Below are positions 43,586-56,150 of a stretch of DNA of 64,000 nt, one piece after another. This DNA is from Phyllostachys edulis (taxonomy: Eukaryota > Streptophyta > Magnoliopsida > Poales > Poaceae). Position 1 is the stretch's first letter. Each line of letters starts with the position of its first letter. The notes beneath the pieces are model-generated. The model saw only the letters and a program-made list of their open reading frames with translations. It did not search any database and was not told where the DNA came from. The stretch is from contig CM070557.1 in the NCBI GenBank assembly GCA_036346405.1, positions 58,286,016 through 58,350,015 of the forward strand, read 5' to 3'. The position numbers and the translations under genes are program-made.

Positions 43586-46500
43586 TGTCACATCCTCAAA
43601 TTAATAAAGAGAATTATTATGCATCTCATGAGCATGCATCATTGTTTTCAAACTTTTGCATAATTTATTGCACTTGAAAAATCTTAAACAAGTGTTAAAT
43701 TTACAGTTTGTAATTCAACTCCAAAAGAAAACAGGAACAAAACCTTATGAACATCTTTTGGAAATAATTTATTCAAATACTATAGTAATTATAATGAATT
43801 AATATAATTTTTCCCAAATTTTTGGGGCTGGGTTAAACACCAAGAAAATTCAAACACAATTTAACGACCTACAATAAGTTTGAATTTAAATTATACACAT
43901 TATATCATGAACAGTAGTGTTCAATAATTTTTATGGACACTAGACCTTCCCAGGAACCCCTATGAATGATTTCACACTTTTCTGAAATTTATTTCTATTT
44001 TTAACACCTTGGTCAAAGTGGAGAAAACAAATTATATCTCAGTCAAACCCTAACCCAACCAACCGCACTATTCATCGGGCTCGAGTCCGACGCGGCGAAA
44101 CGACTCAGCCCAACCAACTTAGGCTTCGCGTGTGAGCCGTCCGATGGGAAATCCATGGCCCATATCGCGTACCCCTTCATAACGGTCCGGTCGCCCCTCG
44201 TCTAATCCTAGCCGTCCAGATCAGATCCAACGGCCCGCGCCAACCCACTTACTCGGGCGATCGTGCGCGCTAAGTCGCTGCCACGCCGGGCCCACCTGTC
44301 GGATCCGTCGTCCACCTCTCACTGACGCTCGCACAGAGCAGCTGCGCCACGTGGCCGGTGATTCCTTCCGCGCTCCATCGACGCCGTCAATCCACCGCGT
44401 CCGTTGGCCTATCCTGGAGCTCCCTCACTTGACGTCGCCTCCGCTCCGTCCATCGCCCAAGGATAATACCCCCGCAACACCCCCTTTCTTCCTCACTTTT
44501 ACTCTCGGTGGCTAAGGAAAGGGAAGCTCTCCCACGGGCAGCTCTAGGGTAAGCTTCGACCGGGTGGTTCCCTTATCTCCTACCTTCAATGCCGTTTCCA
44601 TTTTGCCTAACCTCAGCTCCTCTGGTTGCTTGTAGAGCTCTGTTCACCTACGTGCCCGAGCTCACTTCCAGAGCGCGCTCCGAAGGACACCTTCATGGCT
44701 TCTCCATGTTTGAGAGGTATTATCCTAGACCTTGCGCATCACCAGGTGCCTCTGTACCTAAGTTTAACTTCCCCTCAACTAATTTGGGCATTGCACGACA
44801 GGTTTTCGTTGAATCGAAGAAATCGTGTATTCGGCCCTAAAACAAACCCTTCGTCTCCTACCTTGCTCCGGTAAGGCATTTGTCAATTCCTCGGTTCCTC
44901 AGCCTCCTCTTATGATCTGTGAACCATCCCGACCATCCACTCCTCTTGGTTTTGCTCAGGGACTCCTCTCCTCGTTGAAGCTCATCGCCGCCACCTTCTT
45001 CTCCGTGGCAAGACAAGGTGCTCAACAGACTTCAAAGCTTCGAGCACCCTCCTTAGCTCAGTAACTTCCATTTAGTCCCTAGGACCCGTGCACCCGCTTG
45101 AATGATCTTTGCGGAGCTCTACTCTTCTTTGTTGTTTGTTTGCCGTATGGGTTGCCGCCGCTCAACGCCGCTAGCCAGGCAGTCAGAGCCACCATTTGTG
45201 TCGCCACCACCACCCTTGCGCGCACTAATTGAGCTAACGCGGGCCTTGGCCGGCTCCGCCATGGCGCGTAGCACCGGCAAGCCGCTGGGCAACCACGCCG
45301 GGCGCGTTGTCGTACGCGAGCGCTACTGTAGCTGTCCGTTTACGGCAAATGACGGTCATTAATGCCATTGATTGGATTATGAAACTAAGCGTTGTCTTAG
45401 CCGTTAAGAGCTGTCACTGGCAAGTGGGGCCATGCACAGAAAACGAGAGGGATAAGTGAACTGGTGGAGAGGCTGACGAGTGGGCCCGTTTCCCTTAATG
45501 CCGATGCGCTTCTGCAGCAGCGTCGTGGACAGTCTTGTGGGCCGAAGTCGTGACAATGGGACCCACATGTTAGAGCGGAATTTAAAATCGGAGTTAAAAT
45601 GGAAAACGCGCTGTTCACTGGGCCCGCTAGTCAGCGTCGGTGGCTAGCATCGCGCCCGGTGAGAAAAGTAATGGATGAATTAGAAAATCTGAAAACGAAT
45701 TATTTGCACACTGTAAAATATGTATAACTTCAAAAATACATAACTAATTCATCTTAACTCCAAAATGGATGAAACCACTTCTGGTAATTTTTATTTTAAT
45801 GAAATTTATATTAAAATTGGTTTCCAACATGTCTCAGTAGCTGAGAGTATTATTATGGAAAATGATCCATAAACTTATTATTATTTTTACAATAGAAAAA
45901 GGCTGACAACTTTAAAAATGGATAACTAATTCATAAAAATTCCAAATGAGGTAAACTCAACTATTCTAGTCTTGTAATAATATTCCCTATTTATCCATAT
46001 AATCCTTATACCCTCCACTGCTCTACAAATTTTGGCCAAATAATTAAATTGCTCAATGGGTATGTATGAAATCTGAAATTCAAATCTTAATAACTTTTGC
46101 ATACTAAATCCAAATGGAATAATTCTTTCACCTAAATTCATCTAAAATCATGATTTAGCTACTGTATAAAAATCATTCATTTTTGAGCATTTTGAAATTT
46201 TGGGTATTTCTCGATGTTTATTCGGTATTGTATTTATATAGATCCCGAGCCTATCGATATTGACTTATACGCTACTGAGGGAGAGCAGCTAAGCTATCAG
46301 CAAGGCAAACATCATTTGAACTTTCTTTTGCATCATATTTGATCCTAGTTTTGTTAAGTTAGTGCAATGATAATTGCTTGCATGCTATTTTTGTAATGTG
46401 TAGTTTAGTTATCTCCTAATTCATTGAGGTTATACTTGAATTATTCTAGTACCACATGCTTAAGTTAGAATGGTTGAAATATATTGTTCGGGTTTTGCTT

Positions 46501-48136
46501 AGCCATGCAAGTCTAGAACCGGTAGTTGATTGTCGGGAGTAACCCGACAATTATGGGATACACACAACTTTCATTATATACTTTTGTTTCAGATCTTCGT
46601 ATCTGTTTTATGAGTTAAATTTTGTCAATTTAAATGAACTTTTGGTCTGGACAAGTGGTGGTTAGTGATGGTGTCTTTGTACACGAGATTGGGTAAGTGA
46701 TGGGCATGTCTGGACAGTTAAGGACCGAACTTTGGGTACCTACGGTTCAAGCAAAACTCGTGCTATCACACGCGGTGTATGGGAACTGCTTGGTTAAGTA
46801 AGGGGTTGGTATTGTTGAGTTGATGACTGGTGGTGTGAGGACATATATGTGTTCCATCGCATATATGTTCCATAAGGGTGCCGATTGCAATTCTTTATTG
46901 TGAGGGTGAGCCCTATTTAAGCTTTATTAATTGGGTCGGTATTTTCGGCACAACTTGCGTGCCCATTTAGTTGTAGGTGGGTAGCCTACACTTAAACGAG
47001 ATTACGTCGTGTATGGGCGAGTCAACTCAATGATATCAACTTGCTGAAAAATACAAAGTCTTGGTTTATCTTAGGCATACCATAGGAAGTATGCTATATT
47101 CGGAGGCATCTGGAGGCTTACGGGCTAATCAAGTCGTGTGGGTAAGTAGTACACCCTGCGCAGGTATAAATCTATTCGAATAGCCGTGTCCGCGGTTATG
47201 GACGACCGCTTGAGTTTGTGGCTGCTTATTATTAGACTTGGAATTAAAATTATGGTTATAACTTGGTATTTGTCATGAATGGGATGTTCATGTTCATTGT
47301 TGTATCAAAGTGGATAGCCACTTTGTCATTTGTATGGTTCATTTGTTATTCAATTTACTACTTATTCACATGCTTTACTTCTACTTCAAATCTGATTTTG
47401 AAATGGCACTTGAAAAACTAGTATGTGTAGGTTGTAAATTGTTGCGTCTCTTTTACAAAACTAAGCCAATATGAACCATCCTTTGGAACAACCTCTAGCA
47501 TAACTAATTTTTATTTGTGTAAGACTTGCGAGTACCTTTGTACTCAACCCGGTTGCTACAATTTCAGGTGAGAAAGTGTATGAGCCCGTTGAGCTTGTTT
47601 GCGCCGATTTTGGCGACGCTAATGAGTAATGCTATCATTTAACTCCTAGTCGGTTGCCGATGGGTTATAGGGCATACCATGCTGGATATTTTGGTTTATT
47701 TACTTGCTTCCGCTACTACTTAATCCTCTTATTTGAATTTGGCCGGTCGGCCGTTTGTAATAGATGTAAACTTTAACTATTATGTTGTATGTCTTTTGAA
47801 CTATCTATGTATGCTGTTGTATGGATGTGATCAACGTTGTATGAGAGTATGAGCATATTGGTCGCTGATCTTGGGAGCCAATATGATTGCATACTCGCTG
47901 TTAAATGGCTTCCTATTTAATTCACTAAGTGTAGTGCTTGACTTGTTGGAGAACCGACAATCATGTAGTGCTTTCAGAGGAGCAAGCGTAAGCATGATCG
48001 TCGGGGCTCTAGTTTGTAGTTAAGCCTTTCCCTAAGATTGAGTTAAGTTGGAATCCATTTACTTGAGGCCCTAGAGTTATGTCCTTAAGACTATGCTTAG
48101 TCTCGGTCTTACGGAAATAACCCGGGGGTCCTCACA
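43586..48136. mobile_element. 4551-bp TG...CA insertion, probable solo LTR
   Basis: Starts TGTCACATCCTCAAATT and ends GGGGGTCCTCACA, flanked by the target duplication TGAAC (43581-43585, 48137-48141). It contains a GC-rich stretch (44.0-45.6 kb), then A/T-rich DNA, and no recognisable retrotransposon protein. The starting TGTCACATCCTC resembles long gypsy LTRs of grasses. Scattered frames of up to 86 codons are not similar to any family I know. Confidence 0.75.
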
Positions 48137-48674
48137 TGAACAATCCGTTGTCATAAGCATTTTTGCTACCGCTGGAATTTGAGTTGTGACTATAACATAT
48201 TACCTTTTGTTCCACCTTTTATAAATGGAGCTAGTAATTTCTTCCACTCATCCTCACGGTATGTCCACATGTCATCCAAGACAAGCATGAACTATCTAGT
48301 TTGTAATGTTTTTTCAATTAACTCGTCGTCGCTAGCATTTTCCTTTCCATCGCTACCTTTAGGTATCTGTTTTACAATCTCTCGTGCCAAACTATTTGCA
48401 TTGAAATTGTGAGAGACACATACCCAAACCGAGACTTGGAAGTGGCTCTTCACTTGTTGATATATGTGATGTGTGGAACTTGTCTTCCCAATACCCCCGG
48501 ACCAACTACTAAAAGGACAGCAGGGTTGTTGGCACAATATTTACCAGTAATGTCATTTACGTCATCCTTTTTCTGTTTTTCCCTCCCATATAAGTTGTGG
48601 CATGGTTTTGGGTTGGTCTGATGCAGTTGTTTGTATTGTGGTACGGTTAGGAGCCTAATTGCTCTAGCTTAAGA

Positions 48675-48935
48675 ATGGTAGAGCCCAACAATTCTTTGTC
48701 AATAATGGTGGAGACCTTCCTTAGCACATATGGGCTTGAGCAGCTCTACGATGTCCGCCATATCTCTAGACTGCAGGACGTCCGAGAGGGGTCTAGCGCC
48801 CTACCCACCACCCACTGCACTGTGCTGATGGTGACCTCCTTCGCTCGTCATGTTTCACAGCAACGAGAGATGCCGTCTTTGAGGACGCTAGCTACGGTTC
48901 ATTTGCAAACGATGCGGTTAGACAGTAGAAACTAG
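48675..48935 (+). other. 86-codon open segment upstream of NLR copy 2
   Basis: Starts MVEPNNSLSIMVETFLSTYG and stays open to DSRN. It is the homologue of the frame-shifted segment at 32515-32775. No recognisable domain. It may be a decayed NLR-linked exon or chance. Confidence 0.25.
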
Positions 48936-48939
48936 CACT

Positions 48940-50786
48940 ATGATCGATGTTGCTGCCACCGCTGCAAGATCATTGGAACAGGAAGGTCGAAGCGTGCGGC
49001 GACGGACGTTGAGCTATAGTGAATGCCAGAGAGCCATGTTGCGAAGAGAGGGTGCGGAATAAAGATGGCAGGTGGAAGGTGGGTGTGTTCTGAGTTGATA
49101 CGAGGGAAGATATAGAGATCCGAGTAGCTAGCTGTATTGTATTAATCAGTAATTAGCCATATAGATCCATGTGGCATAGCACCTAAAGCCATATATCTTT
49201 TTCCGTTTCATGACTACTAAACAAGAGCCAAGCAGAACGGTAGTCTTCATGAGTAAATGCTCCCATCCTTGCAGTTCCACATATATATTCCGGTTAATTT
49301 GTTCACCCTAGATCAAAATATGTGTTTTCCAATATGCAATATCGGAGTACAATCAATGAGCACAGCCTTAGAAACTAGTAATCAATGCACATGTGTATTG
49401 CCCAAAGAAAATCAAAGACCGCACACAAATTACCCAAATATACAAGTTTGATCTGCATGGAATTTAATTGGGGCACATCGAAGGGAATGGACATTTTTCT
49501 GCCAAAAAAAGGTATAAAATCTTTAGCAACTACTTAATACATGTAACTTCTGCAAGTTTGTCTATTCCACAAATTCATCATGTTCATTTAGGCCAAGATT
49601 GATGCACCTAAAAATGCAATTAATACACACCAAGTCACTACCATTCCTTATTTATTTTGCACATTCTTCACGCAGAGAAAGAATTGATGTAGTGACAAAT
49701 GACAAGAAGCACTGTGTACAATTTGCAATAGCTACCTGCCAATTTGCAACAAAGGAGTAAAATCAATGAGCAGAACAGTAGAAAATGCATAGTAACACTA
49801 ATTGGGCACATGGAAAGCTCCAAGGCCGCACAATCACTTTAATTGTTGGTACAATCTTGGTTGACGTATGCATCCTACATAGAGCGCTCCAGGTCAAAGG
49901 GACTGTGTGCAACGAGGAGTACAGTGCAGGGAGCATCTCTACATATGGATCATATACCTCACAATTGGAAGGTAAAAGAGCAAAGGGGATATATATATAT
50001 ATATATGTACAAGTTCGAGATCACGCCCAAATTGTTCCCTTTGTGAAAAAAAAAACCACGGCCCTTATTTGTTGCAACTTTAGTAGAGAAGCCATGCATG
50101 CACCCTTGGTTGTGCTGCCATGTGGCGGTGGAGTGAGTGTACACATCTCATTTCAGTGAAAGATCATAAATTAAGGGATTTAATGTGCAAATAATGTCTT
50201 TTCTTACATCAAATTGTAACCATTTTTAGAGATGGGTATTTATGGGATACAGCTAGCTTATAAAACTGCGTTAATGGGAAGAGAGGTCCACTGTTCAATA
50301 CTGTGGGCATGTTAGTTTTTTTATTTTCTCTTTTCATCCATCACTTCAAAATCACAAGCCATTTGAATCAGTTTTGCTTGTAAGATCTTACACACCTCCC
50401 CACCACAATGTTTCCATCGGGCAGCAGCTCCTCCTCTGTTCCAAGCAAGAAGGTTTGTCAAAAAATAGTTTTAATCAAGAAAATCAAGGAAGTTCATTAA
50501 TTTTGAATTGAAATCTTTGTTATTTTGTTTCTCCATATTTGGTTGTTCTTTCAATTCTGCTTGTTGTAAGGAATGTCTTCAATATTTTTTATTTCAAGAA
50601 GTCCAGATTATCTAGGCAAGAAATGAAATCTTATCTGTTTTTAACATCATTTCACCACCAGTTTAGCCCATTAGTTTATTCCAACTTCTGACCTATTCTT
50701 ACGGATTTGTGGTTTTCTTGTTAAATTTTGGGAACCACCATGTTCCTGGCTAGTTTCCAACAAATCGACAGGGGCTGGGAACCAAC
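48940..50786. other. unit 2 intergenic sequence
   Basis: Collinear with 32.78-34.67 kb. It contains an expanded (TA)n run at about 49989-50006 that is shorter in unit 1. No gene seen. Confidence 0.5.
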
Positions 50787-51700
50787 CTAGATCTGATTAT
50801 TAAACTTTGTGTCCATCATCCAAATTTGATAATCTTCATGATGCACTTGTAAATTAATGCAATCACACATATGAGTAATCTTCTTTTGATTTTTAGTCGT
50901 ATCTCTTTTAGTTACTTTACAAATTGCCGAGCAAGCAATGCTAAAAGGACAATCGAAGAACAAATGCACTACTATTGTCCCTACAACAATTTGTCCACAA
51001 ATGATACATAGTAATCCTCTAATGATATGCTTTCAGAAATACTTAACAATCGTTCAGTAAGTCCCGCAAAAAGACTTTATGTTCTTTAATACAAGCAGAA
51101 GCCTAACACCGGTTGAATGTCCAATGAGTAACCAGATTACCAAACAACAATTTGATTCTAAACCTTTTTAATAAGAAAACATATCCGTATTAATGTTAAG
51201 GCCTATTATATTCAAGAAATTTGGAATTTTTAAACTGAGCACAAACACAAAGAAGTAACTGAAAAGCAGCAAAAGCCTTAAGAGACAAAGGAAGATGAAA
51301 TGAAAGGGGGTTAATTTGTGATCTAGTTGACAAAGAAGGCTCAAATAAGCCAAGGCACTTTTTAAGAAGGAAAAAAAATCTGGGATGGAGGAGTTTAAGA
51401 GGTTAACAAAACTAGGTATAATGCCACAAAATAACAATAACATCGTCTTTAGGAGACGAGTGGTCAACACCTTTATAAATATCCAAAACTTTACAAAGAC
51501 CATTCCACCAAAAGGATCCTTTCTTGTCATGGGAAAACCGTAGTTTGTCCACATAATACATGTTCCAAAGAAAAGTTACCCACAGAGTACCAAACCTGTG
51601 GAAAAACTTGTGAGAAAAACTTAAGAATAAGAGATAAATTTTGCACATGAAGATTGGGCTTACAAACTTCTCAAGCTACCAAGTGTGCTCCAGTGGCATC
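50787..51700 (-). pseudogene. LINE 3' remnant, unit 2
   Basis: Minus strand: HDKKGSFWWNGLCKVLDIY (the GSFWWKDLLKL-like region found downstream of plant LINE reverse transcriptases), a following hydrophobic stretch in shifted frames, and HLFFDCPFSIACSAICKV of the zf-RVT region. It retains about 0.55 kb lost from unit 1. Frameshifted; no RT motif remains. Confidence 0.7.
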
Positions 51701-52259
51701 GTCAACATATATTTTCCAATGTAAATAACATCAACCTTATCAATTTTGCTCACTAACACAAACTGTGAACACATGCATGACTCTTGAATCATTGGCTTAT
51801 GAATGAAAAGAGGCAATCTTAAGTGAATGAAGGGAAACAGGAAGACCATGGCTTATGAAGGTCTCCAATTTTTCCTATCAAATTTAAAACATGATATATT
51901 TTAATTTTCTGTATGTAGCTCAATAAGAAATTATTGTTTCTTATTTTCATCCTTTACATCTATTCTGATTTCATGAGATATTTATCTATCCCAATAATTC
52001 TTCAAAGACTTGACTCTTTGATCTGTGAAGCCACCTGTCAATGCAAAAATTAACCGCAAGCCTATGTAACTAGTCTGTCATTTCCATTGGTGGCGTGTAA
52101 CCATAACAAAGAGTCCATTGAATTCTTGTGACTTCAGGTCAATTGTGCCTTGACACACATCTAATTAATTATTGCCTTTCATTTTATCTCTACCTTTGCA
52201 ACAGAATTGCACCTAATTTAGTTCTTTCTTGATCCTACTACTAATATATTTCAACTAAC

Positions 52260-54927
52260 ATGGAATCAATAATTCATTCATATGCATATTTCTACTGGTG
52301 CAACTCATTCAAGGGAAAGGAGATCATGGTGGAGGAGCCAGACAGCAGCAGAATGGCAGACAAGAATGAAGAGGGCAACATTTCACCGTTGTTGCTATTG
52401 TCACGTGCTGCACCAGCACCAACAGAGCATCAGGAGGAAATGCCTCAGTGGCTACACGAGCTGCTTAGGACCAAATTTTGGAGAAAGTGTGAGGTGCATG
52501 ATAATGATGATAATCGGTATAGGGCCGATGAAAGCATCTTCTGCATCCAATGCTTCAGGATGATCTGCCCATACTGCAGGCATGATGAGCCTAGCCATCG
52601 GCTCCTCAAGATCCGCCGCTACATGTTCCGCAGTGTCGTCCGTGTCAAGGACATGCAAAAGCTCAGTATTGATGTGTCCCAGATACAGGTACCTAGATAC
52701 TTGACCCGATTTAAATCAACTTGCACAAGGTCAATTTAATTTCCCATGCTCTGATTGCAACTTTCTCTTCCCATTTGTTTTTTAGTGTTTGGTGCAGTTA
52801 ATATTACTGTCTATCTATGATTTATGTATAAATTTTTTATTCAATCTTTGAAGTTTCACACCACATTGTTTATAATTGACGTATGCAGTAGGTAAGTGGC
52901 TATGTATATACTTATTTTGTATTTATCTATAGTTTAATTTGCTTCATTTCCTTTTGACATTTATTTTATCTTGGTCTTCTTATATCTATAACAATTGATG
53001 TGAACTAGATTTGAGGACAAATAGTTTGCCCCAATCAGAGATTCAGAGGCCTACTCCGTCCTACCCCGAGACATCACACAAGTCACTCATCTAGAGCCCA
53101 CAGACCAAACCCAATCAATCACATCCCAGTTGGAACCCAAATTTTAGTTTTGTGATGACATGCATTAACCTGTTAACTGGATAGCTATCCTTACTACTAG
53201 GATAATGTGTCAAAATATCTAAGCTTCATTCTTTTGCACTCAGCTTTACACAAGAGATATAAGATTTGAAGTTGTTCAAGCCTCACTTGATTGGACAACT
53301 GCTTTAAGAGATAAAATCATGCCCTAGCCTGGCCATTTCAATAAGAAATAGGTGGGAACTGAATAGTTCCTCATGGTACCATTTGCATTTTTTGCATTAA
53401 AAGTCAGGTGACAACAGTCAGCACACCTTTTGATATGCACAACAACATGAAATCACCGCACCTCCGAAGTTCAAAAACTATTATATGCTACAAAACTGCA
53501 AACTTTTTCAAATACGATACCTATAAAGTAATGGCATACACATTTCTGCTGTAAACCTAATTAGCATCGAGCCAATGGCAATTATTACCCTACCTAATGT
53601 ATTATTAGTAGTTATTCTAATGTACCTCCACAAATAAGTTCCAACCTTACTCACCAGCTGATCATCACATGCTCCTCTAGGGATTAGATATACCATCTTG
53701 TATTTCCCTTTATAGTAAATATTAATACGTTAGGTTCCTTCTTTCATTGTGAGATCAGCTGATCACACCGCATTAAAACAATTCAAGTCAATTTATCTAT
53801 AATTGCAGCTAAGAATCCCATGCTTTCAAATTTTGTATGCTTACTTCCACAATCTCCTATGTTGAGAACTGTATGGCATCCTATGTGGTTAGATTCGAAA
53901 ATAATTTTTCCAGGTATATATCTATAGTAAAACAGTAGAAAATCATTTCTACACTACAAGGCAATGCCATGCTATAGTAGTTTGCATATTGTGGTGGAAT
54001 TTCACTGTACCCCTTCCCTTTACACAGGCAAGCGTAGGGACATGAATTGCCTTTGTAGATTCTAATATATAATTGATCGGTTGATGTATTCATTCGCCAT
54101 TTGAGACTTTGATATTTAAGAAGGGAATTGTGTCAAGGTTTGGTAGATTGTCTTTCAATTTTGCCTCAAAGATAGGTCTAGACGGACAAGGAACCTCTTC
54201 CCTTTTTTGCCTTCACTTAGTTACTTGAAACATGGACTTACTTTGTATGGTCTTCATTAGATTTTGATAGCATCACAATAATGCCTGATAAACTGTCTGA
54301 TATTTAACATTAACTTGCTTTGTTACTTTATATTATTCGTTTGTTAAATGCTACACCAATTGATCTGCGATACATGTACATTCATTTTGCAGACATTCAA
54401 ATGCAATAAAGACAAGGTAGTGCATATAAGGCCCATGAAGAGGTCGCCACTACATAGACCCCAAGCAGGGACACCTCGCTGCTTGGCTTGTAACTGCTGG
54501 CTCCACAATGCGCCCCACCTCTTATGTTCCCTTACCTGCAAGGTTTACTTGATATCTCAATTACTATTCTCTAGATCATTATATAGACAGAATTATGTTT
54601 AACTAATTTCAAGCTCTAGATTAATAATAGATACAATTTGCCATTCTGCTCAAATTTAACAAGCTTTGTATTATTCACATGCCTGCCACACTATCATTCA
54701 CAGTAACAATTGTACAAGGTTAAGTTTTGATTTTTCTTTCCATGTAATAGAGGAGGGAAGATATATCACCAGATGACTTCTCAGGACCTGAGGCATCGCT
54801 TAGAATTGGTCATTCAAAGACTCAAGTAGATGCATCACTGGTGGAAGATCAGAACCGTCTGGCTAATAGAATGCTGCGTAGGCGGGCTCGCAAGCAGGCA
54901 AAACCCCAAAGGGCCCCATTTTTCTGA
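52260..54927 (+). CDS. PLATZ: PLATZ transcription factor gene, copy B (intact)
   Basis: Exons 52260-52688, 54393-54542 and 54751-54927 (stop 54925) join in phase 0 to 251 aa. Zinc ligands seen: C77, H80, C95, C98, C103, C106 and H113 in exon 1 (KCEVH, FCIQCFRMICPYCRHDEPSH); C173, C176, C188 and C192 in exon 2 (RCLACNCWLH, LLCSLTCK). The C-terminus KQAKPQRAPFF matches the usual RRAPF-like PLATZ end. PLATZ proteins bind A/T-rich DNA and act as nuclear regulators, some through RNA polymerase III. Start chosen at 52260; an in-frame Met 22 codons later also fits, since the domain begins near residue 63. Exon 1 has CAG at its donor (CAG|GTACCT) where copy A has TAG. The 1.7-kb intron 1 spans the unit 2/unit 3 junction. 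No damage seen; expression is unknown. Confidence 0.85.
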
Positions 54928-55215
54928 TGTGTGCCCCAAAGGGCATAAATTTAAACGTGATGGCTATGCATGAACTATTTATTTATGCTTGTGCTGTAGT
55001 GCACAATATGTCTGTTCTATTCAGGTTGAGCAGACCTGCTACTACCCATTGCAGGTGAGCTTTTTGATTAGTGTTGGCTCAACAATGTTCTACTGTACTA
55101 TTTTTAAATGCTATGCTTAGTTCAATAGTGTCAACTCAATAAAAACTGTGACTTATGGGATTTGTCGTATTCTCTTGTCTTTTCATTGAAATTTGTTTTT
55201 AAGTGTGGTAGGTGG

Positions 55216-55812
55216 CACTACCAGGATCCATATTTTCCTTGACGGTCGAACAATATTCCTGACGGGCCTGCCCCTACTGTTAAGGAAAAAAAATAGCCCT
55301 AACTGTTATGACTTAACCGTCATAATTACGTATCCTTGAAGGTTATTCTACCACCTGTTAGGAAAGCATTTTCCCTGATGTGGCAGCACGGTTAGGGAAA
55401 AGAGTTCCTAGTGTGGCGGTGGTGCAAGAAAAAATTGGCTTGGCACGACAATATAAAAGGAAAAATCGATCGAAACCCTCCAATCCCGCCATTCGTCCCT
55501 ACTCTTTTGGCCTTGCAAACGAAATGAGAGAGAGAGGGACGGAGAGTGAAGAGACGGAGGGAGAGAGAAGTTACTCAATTATTGAAGGACTCAACCCTCA
55601 GATCTGAAACCCATGCCCAACTTGCTCCCGCTTCCCCTCGTTGCCCTCCCACCTCCACTACCGCCAACTCAACTGCCTCCATCCCCATCGGCCATGTCCT
55701 CCTCCACCCCTACCACCCATCCCTTCTTCCACCTCGCCACCTCCTACTACCAAGGTCAATGTCAACCACACGCCATGATTGTTACTCCCGAGAGCCACTG
55801 TCAACTAAGAGG
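55216..55812 (+). other. CACTA-like end and leader, unit 3
   Basis: CACTACCAGGATCC followed by the same subterminal motifs, GA-rich tract (55.52-55.57 kb) and C-rich leader as in units 1 and 2. Confidence 0.3.
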
Positions 55813-55814
55813 CA

Positions 55815-56029
55815 TTTGCACAAGTTTAGTAGAATGATTATCCTTAATCCTTAAGTTGCGAAGATGCACAAGTTTTGAAAAGTTGTGCAGCAGATCCTCC
55901 ACATTATATGAGGCTCTAGACAGAAAAATGACATGATGGGCTTTTGCTTCCCTGAACAAATCACCAAAAGTCTTAGCAAAGCTTCTATGGTATTCTCCAA
56001 ATAATATCGAAGTATGCAAATTTTCAGCT
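55815..56029 (-). pseudogene. NLR fragment, copy 3 (LRR start only)
   Basis: The minus strand reads FREAKAHHVIFLSRASYNVE and LVHLRNLRIKDNHSTK, the same junction into the CACTA-like block as copies 1 and 2. Truncated by the array break at 56029. Confidence 0.85.
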
Positions 56030-56150
56030 AATCAAAAGACACACTACATTACAAGCAATGATGCGCTACTAATTGATGTCGTTGCAATGCAGTCACTAAC
56101 TATGCCACTACGGCCATAAACTCTATGCACACGAACGTGCCTTTCAACTA

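Larger units (their letters stand above)
39290..48537 (-). pseudogene. NB-ARC-LRR (NLR) pseudogene, copy 2, split by two insertions
   Basis: NLR sequence occupies 39290-39896, 43263-43585 and 48137-48537 (minus). From the N-terminus: GPGGIGKTSSTHHIYQ (intact P-loop), HFQVSVWVCVSHNF, MLVLDDMW with a stop just before it, the same 1-base loss after KGNML as copy 1; insertion; DWMHFFKACVFGDEKIWEDH, GSSPLAVKTAGRLLRDQL, LSYNYLSFDLQQCVSY; insertion; CYVIHDLLHEF-like and LRR start to LRIKDNHSTKHV. The frame across the GFF/DKDE site is intact here, unlike copy 1. Multiply dead. Confidence 0.9.
36444..53228 (+). repeat. segmental array unit 2 (16.8 kb)
   Basis: Collinear with unit 1 but longer. It keeps PLATZ exons 2-3 (about 1.05 kb more), carries two TG...CA insertions (3366 and 4551 bp plus target duplications) and keeps about 0.55 kb of LINE sequence. 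These differences add up to almost exactly the 9.55-kb length difference. Confidence 0.88.
53229..56029 (+). repeat. segmental array unit 3 (truncated, 2.8 kb)
   Basis: Collinear with the start of unit 2: PLATZ intron and exons 2-3, CACTA-like part, start of the NLR fragment. It ends at CAAATTTTCAGCT (56029), where unrelated sequence begins. A roughly 0.28-kb part of the PLATZ intron present in unit 2 (about 37.44-37.72 kb) is missing near 54.24 kb. Confidence 0.85.

Noticed and set aside
44589..45362. Several open frames in the GC-rich part of the 4551-bp insertion
   Set aside because: Overlapping frames in different phases, no retrotransposon or host domain, consistent with LTR sequence.
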